Assembly: GCA_002914845.1 (NCBI GenBank)
Contig: JXTC01000030.1
Span: 1,115,461-1,179,460 of the forward strand
Direction of reading: 5' to 3'
DNA length: 64,000 nucleotides
From: Trema orientale
Taxonomy: Eukaryota; Streptophyta; Magnoliopsida; Rosales; Cannabaceae
Positions 59,201 to 64,000 of this stretch are shown here, piece by piece (the stretch's first letter is position 1; each line of letters opens with the position of its first letter). The position numbers were made by a program, and so were the translations under genes. Below the pieces are notes generated by a model that did no database searches, was not told the origin of the DNA, and saw nothing but the letters and a program-made list of their open reading frames with translations.

Positions 59201-61964
59201 TAAAATAATGTAAAATTAAGGTTTTATTTTGTCGTATATGAATTATTTATCTCCTAGTAATATATATGGAATTATATATTGAATTATTTCGTCTCATACA
59301 TAGATATTTAACTAATTATTTTGCACAATTTTTGTATATAAAATTTTAATTCTATAAAAAAAGGCATAATATAATTTAATTTTATAAAAAAATATGATTC
59401 AAATAAATAAAATTTCAAACTAGATAATTAATTGAAATTGTAACTCAATCTATATGTTGTGAGAAATAAATAGGGGGAATTATCAATTTTGACCCTATTT
59501 TAAAACATGTGATGAAAAAAGGGATAATCTCTAAACTATTTACAAAATTAGGACTTTTATTGCTATATCATTTAATAAAAATTTCGGAGTTCTAAAATTA
59601 CCTCCGAATCAACTCTACTCGAAACTTTTCGATCAAGTCAAAAAAGTCAAAAGCAAAGGAGGTGGCGTCAGAAAAGTGGCAGACCATATTCGACCAAGGT
59701 CAAGATTGTTCGACTACAAATTCGACCCCAATCAAAAAATTTTTATTAGGGTCGAAATTTTCCTGCCATTGGTCGAAAATCAATCGGAATAACTAGGAGA
59801 GGGGACAAAACAAGTTTGATCGCTGTCAAAATTTTTCAACTCTAGTCAAGCGGAGGCACCGCCGAGGTCAGGATTAGGATCAGCAGTAATGGCAGAAGTA
59901 GTCTGGAGTTTGTTGGAGAAGAACACATTTTAGGAAATATAGTATCCCAGTAAATTTACATGTGCGACATGACAATGGGAGTTAGTTTTAAAAATATTCA
60001 TAGATAAGTCTATTTTTTCATCACGAGAATTTAATAGAATTCCGAGGTGTAAATTTTCCAATAAATAGGTTTATTATATTTGAAATAAATTGGTGTAAAT
60101 TTCCCAATAAATTCGTGTTTATCATGTTTGAAATAAATTTGCTCAATGAAAGGATTAAAAAAAAATACAAAATATTTTTAATGTTCCTTTGAACAAGTAC
60201 AAGAAAAAAAGTTTTCAATATTTTATCATAAAATAGAGGAAAACGACAATAGCTTGCTAAAATTACATCAAATCAATTTTCTTTTGTGGCCAAAAAATTA
60301 TTCCAAACTACCAAAAAATCGTTCTAAAGTAAAAAAAAGATGTTGTAAAAGTACTAAAAAGTTCTCCCAACTTACAAGTAAAATTACGATTTCAACTCAT
60401 GTTTCTATCATTTTTTATTGGTTTGAGTTTTACTTTTTTGTCCTTTTATTGTACTTTACATAACTCTTGAGAGCTTTTCAGTTAAAAAAACTTATTGTAA
60501 GCCTTTATTTCAAATGAAGTATCAAGTCCCACAAAACAAAAATAAAAATGAGGAACTAAATAATTTGCCATCTTTCCTAGTCCACAGACTTGTTTATTTT
60601 TTCCTTGAATTTTGTAGTCGGAATTGAAACATAAAAAGTTCATACCTTTTAGCAATAAATTCGACATAAATGCCGTACTATGTCAATTTGACAAGACAAT
60701 GCAACATTAAAGGATGTATACTAATTATTCTCCTGTCAAAAAATAATATTTATTATTAGGACAAGATACATAATTTTTTTTTTATTTTTATATTTAAAAA
60801 AATAAAATTTAACTAATGAATATTACTTATTACGAATGAAAAAAAATAACTAACGCATCAAGCCTACTATTCAATTTTCACTCCACCCTATGCATTGAGT
60901 TAGCCCCAATTTTTGAACTTCTTAATTATTTTTTAGGCCAATTCAGTTATATAATTTTGCTCTTTTCATTTTGTTTTTTACGTATCGATGGAATTTTTTT
61001 TTTCTTTTTAATTGTTGGATAAAAAAAATTAAAAATAGAAGAGAATAGACCCTGCAAATTGTTAAATGAATTTTAAATAATTAATTTTAACTCTATTGGT
61101 AAATATATTTATCACAAATTTATTTTTTTTGTTTTTTTAATGATAACTACTTAATCATTGTTTGATTTGTTTCCTCGCAAAGAAGAGTTGGAAAATTTAT
61201 TTTGTTATTATTATTAACATTTTCTTAAACAACATATGTAACAGAAAAGCTTCTGTTTCAGTTCATCAAATACTCTCCTCATCCAATTTTGGAGCAAGGC
61301 ATGAAAAAATATTTTAAATTAACTTTTACACGAAACTGTAGTACAATTCTCATAATTTACAGTAGTCTCACATTTAGTCTATTATTCACCAAACTTACCT
61401 AAAAAATTCTAATACCATATAATGGTCAAACTAATGGGTAACAACGCTCCTTACAATATTGATATTTATAAGTTTGAATTAATTTTTTTTAAGTGCAATA
61501 TATAATACTATATAGCACACAGGTCATGTAATATTTAAATTTTCAAAAATAAAAGGTGAAGATTTTCTTAATAATAAAATCACGAGATCATATTTATTGT
61601 CCATTTCCCTCTTAGGAAAAAAAAAAAAAACAGAAAATAATACAAAACATTGCCAAGCATACTATTTTTTTTGGGTCCAAAAGTGGATGAAGGCTGCAGA
61701 TAGCCAATTTGCACTCATTGGCATTGCAATTCTTAGTACATGGCCTCTTCCATTGAATTGAATCTGCATAGCAATTCCCCAGTACTAATATAATGGAAGA
61801 AATATAGATTGATATTTTGGTATTTTCCTTTATATGACCCTACAGTGCACTGAAAATTGATGGAGAATAAACATCCTTAAATAATTTTGTTTCTTNATCT
61901 ACGTATAAAAGGAGTGATACACTGTGCAGATACACATACGTCATATAAAAATAAAAAAATAAAA

Positions 61965-62008
<44 letters not shown>

Positions 62009-62297
62009 AAGAAAGAAGCCACCATGCAATAATATTGTAAAGATAACTATTGAGTAAATTACAATGAACCACGCTAGCAATGGCTTTGGAATGGATTGTT
62101 GGTACAAAGTGGTAGCTGATCAAAGCAAGATCAGGTGAAGCATATAAAAGTTGCTTTCAAGTACCCCTAAGGTGAAGGTAAACGAAAAATAAATATTGCT
62201 AATTGACAAGTATGATAAATAACTTGTTCCTATTGCTGAATTGTCAATGGCTCAAAATGAGATTTTGTGAAATCTCTACAAGCATTTAGAAAGAATC
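59201..62297. other. Intergenic, 3' flank of the DUF547 gene
   Basis: No gene is supported. A ~46-bp tandem duplication lies at 60048-60140 (GTGTAAATTTTCCAATAAAT in both copies, with small differences). A locally GC-richer patch at 59590-59900 has several TTCGACC and GGTCGAA phrases in both orientations. One unresolved base is at 61896. Confidence 0.5.
61969..62006. repeat. (TA)n microsatellite
   Basis: A run of about 18 TA units follows an A-rich tract. Likely polymorphic. Confidence 0.9.
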
Positions 62298-63421
62298 TCA
62301 CAGCCACCATGGCTTCTCGGTCAAGTCCTTCAAGAACACATAACGAAACCTTGAATTGTAAGGCAACCAGTCTATGATGTGAGATGCCTTCTTAGTAGAT
62401 CTACATTCGAGGCATTTTTGTATCGAATCATAGAGCTTCTTGTCTACGTTTTCGGTGACCCATTTTAGGAGATCATCCGAGCCAAAAGATGCTTCCCTTG
62501 CAAATCTTTCAAGCATCTTTGGAAGAAACACTTTCCTTGACTTCTTTACCACTACATTTGATTGGAGAAAATCTCTTTTTGCCTCTTCTAGTTCTTCTCT
62601 AACATTTGAGGCCGTGTAGACTCTCAACTACAAGCAATTTAAAAGTAAGCTCATAACTATATGAATATTAGTTCAGAACTTAGGCCACATTTACTAATTG
62701 TAAAAGGAATGAGTGGAAAGCGAGGGGAGAGAAATAAGAAAATAATAACTGGGAAAGGCTAGTATTTATTTTCATGCTTTTATAATTGGAATGTAAACAC
62801 ATGAAAGAGATAATAACTGGGAAAGGCTAGTATTCATTTTCATGCTTTTATAATTGGAATGTAAACACATGTAAGAGAAATACTCTCCTTCATTTCCTTT
62901 GCTCTTCAGTACGGATTAGTAGACAAGCCCTTAAAAGTAGTTTTAAAAAGAAGTTGAAAACAGGTTTTCTCAGGATAAACCAAGGAACATAGTTATGGAT
63001 AAAAGTATAATTTAAAGGAATATTATTATTTTCCAAATCACTATTCTTGGGTCTCTCATTTCTAAATCTTGCAAAAGACACATCATTTTTTTTTGGGGGG
63101 GGGAAGCCACCCCATATACTAGCAGTTCATGTATTTATTTTTCTTTCAAGTTATAGTAAATAGCAGTTGATATGAGTCTCAAGGTAGTGCATGATGATAA
63201 AAAGAATAAAACTAGAAAATTCAAAAAAGAGATTCAGACTAAAATGTATAACAAAGAAAGAGGGGTAAGAAGTACTAAGTTACCACAGGATCAGAAAAAG
63301 CTCCAGTACAGAGGGCAAAGCAGACAAGGGGTTGGGAATTTGGTAGACCCAATGTTGAACTGAGTCGTCTGTCTTCACAGGACTTTTTTCTTAAGGCAGC
63401 TGAAAGGATTGTTTCAAGCCA
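62298..63421 (-). CDS. DUF547-domain protein, C-terminal two exons (partial, runs off the right edge)
   Basis: Exons seen: 63421-63284 (46 codons, starting after ACTTACAG) and 62627-62298 (ending TGA). They join in frame as FSDPV|LRVYTASN. The protein reads WLETILSAALRKKS, QPLVCFALCTGAFSDPV, then VYTASNVREELEEAKRDFL, KVFLPKMLERFARE, and ends LTEKPWWL. This is the C-terminal half of the DUF547 domain, found in plant proteins that often carry an N-terminal leucine zipper (the MIP1-type ternary complex factor group). The usual companion exon with the asparagine/tyrosine-rich start of DUF547 was not found between 63422 and 64000, so the preceding intron is at least 580 bases and the rest lies beyond the window. 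The biochemical function is unknown for the family. Confidence 0.88.
62743..62878. repeat. Tandem duplication, period 68 bp, in the DUF547 intron
   Basis: TAATAACTGGGAAAGGCTAG begins at 62743 and again at 62811. The copies differ at two or three positions and end ATGTAAACACATGxAAGAGA. This is a recent duplication. Confidence 0.93.
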
Positions 63422-64000
63422 CTGTAAGTTAAAAGCAGATAAGAACGTAAGTAAGAATAAGAAATATAGTACTTCATTTTCATCAAAAAACAAATAATGA
63501 TTTAATTTTACTTTTTTCCTGTTAGGCTATTGACAATAGGAGTCATAAGAAGGAATTAAGCCACAAATTTAAAACTAGAATCAACAATTTTCCGCTTTCC
63601 CCAGAAAAGCAAAAGCATAATAACAAATTAGCAAGGAGCCTCCTTTTTGTACTGTTAAGGAACCACTGTCATAAATTTCAGACTTGTACTTTTTTTCCCT
63701 GCTGGAATTTCAGACTTGCACTTAGAACAACCTTCTATGATTAGCATACTAAAGACAAATGATTCCTGAGATTATAAAAGGTGGATCATTAACAACTCAT
63801 ACTACGACATTAATGTTAAATATGCATTTACGAGCAAGTAGCTGTAAATGCTTTGAAAGTTGCACAACAAATTCTCTATTCATCTTTCACTCGTATTATG
63901 GCGGAAGAAAATGAACATATTGTATGGTGAGGTTATGCCATATCCAAATAAAATTGCCTATTCACAACAGAAAAATTGACACTGCCATGCAACTTATGTC
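63422..64000. other. Intron of the DUF547 gene
   Basis: No coding exon matching DUF547 was found on the minus strand. It is AT-rich with no other feature. Confidence 0.5.

Noticed and set aside
9856-61896. Unresolved bases at 9856, 55203 and 61896
   Set aside because: They are single-base assembly ambiguities, not biological features.
1-64000. CRISPR arrays, operons, ribosome-binding sites, tRNA or rRNA genes
   Set aside because: The window is plant nuclear DNA. No spaced palindromic repeat array was seen, and no cloverleaf with A and B boxes or rRNA-like stretch was recognised by eye.

Overview
This window is nuclear DNA of a flowering plant, almost certainly a eudicot. Coding exons are separated by GT...AG introns, the intergenic DNA is very AT-rich, and there are many MITEs, Helitron termini, solo LTRs and microsatellites. 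The recognisable proteins (a NAC factor with a membrane anchor, an Agenet protein, a DUF547 protein) are plant families. Three single N bases (9856, 55203, 61896) mark a draft assembly. The species cannot be named from the sequence.

Layout. 1-9980 is repeat-rich intergenic DNA: two copies of one Mutator-type MITE family with perfect 9-bp target duplications, another long-TIR MITE, an element carrying a minisatellite, and a 2-kb solo-LTR-like fossil. A small 64-residue gene lies on the minus strand at 9981-10175. A second, Copia-type LTR fossil covers 12482-13331. 14559-19724 (minus) is a 13-exon NTL-type NAC gene. 22655-24828 (minus) is a six-exon RING-CH E3 ligase with two membrane segments. 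29326-29853 (plus) is an intronless gene of unknown function. 31104-32210 is a short Helitron. 32567-46320 (minus) is a large Agenet-domain gene with 14 coding exons and a 2.9-kb intron in its 5' UTR. A second Helitron covers 47000-48285. From there to 62297 there is no convincing gene, only an LTR remnant, an orphan Helitron 3' end, a degenerate ~130-bp tandem array and a hAT-type MITE with a perfect 8-bp duplication. The last two exons of a DUF547 gene (minus) occupy 62298-63421, and the gene continues past the window edge.

The genes do not form a pathway. Two are membrane-linked regulators: the NAC factor, which must be released from a membrane to act, and the RING-CH ligase, which ubiquitinates membrane-associated targets. 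The Agenet protein is probably a chromatin reader.

The most unusual structure is inside the NAC gene. Six tandem micro-exons of 57-63 bp repeat with a genomic period of about 153 bp. All are phase 0 and encode an acidic repeat between the DNA-binding domain and the membrane anchor. The repeat is also present as the tail of the two larger exons just upstream, so it can be traced to its source. A MITE later landed in one of the duplicated introns, and the sister introns preserve the empty site.
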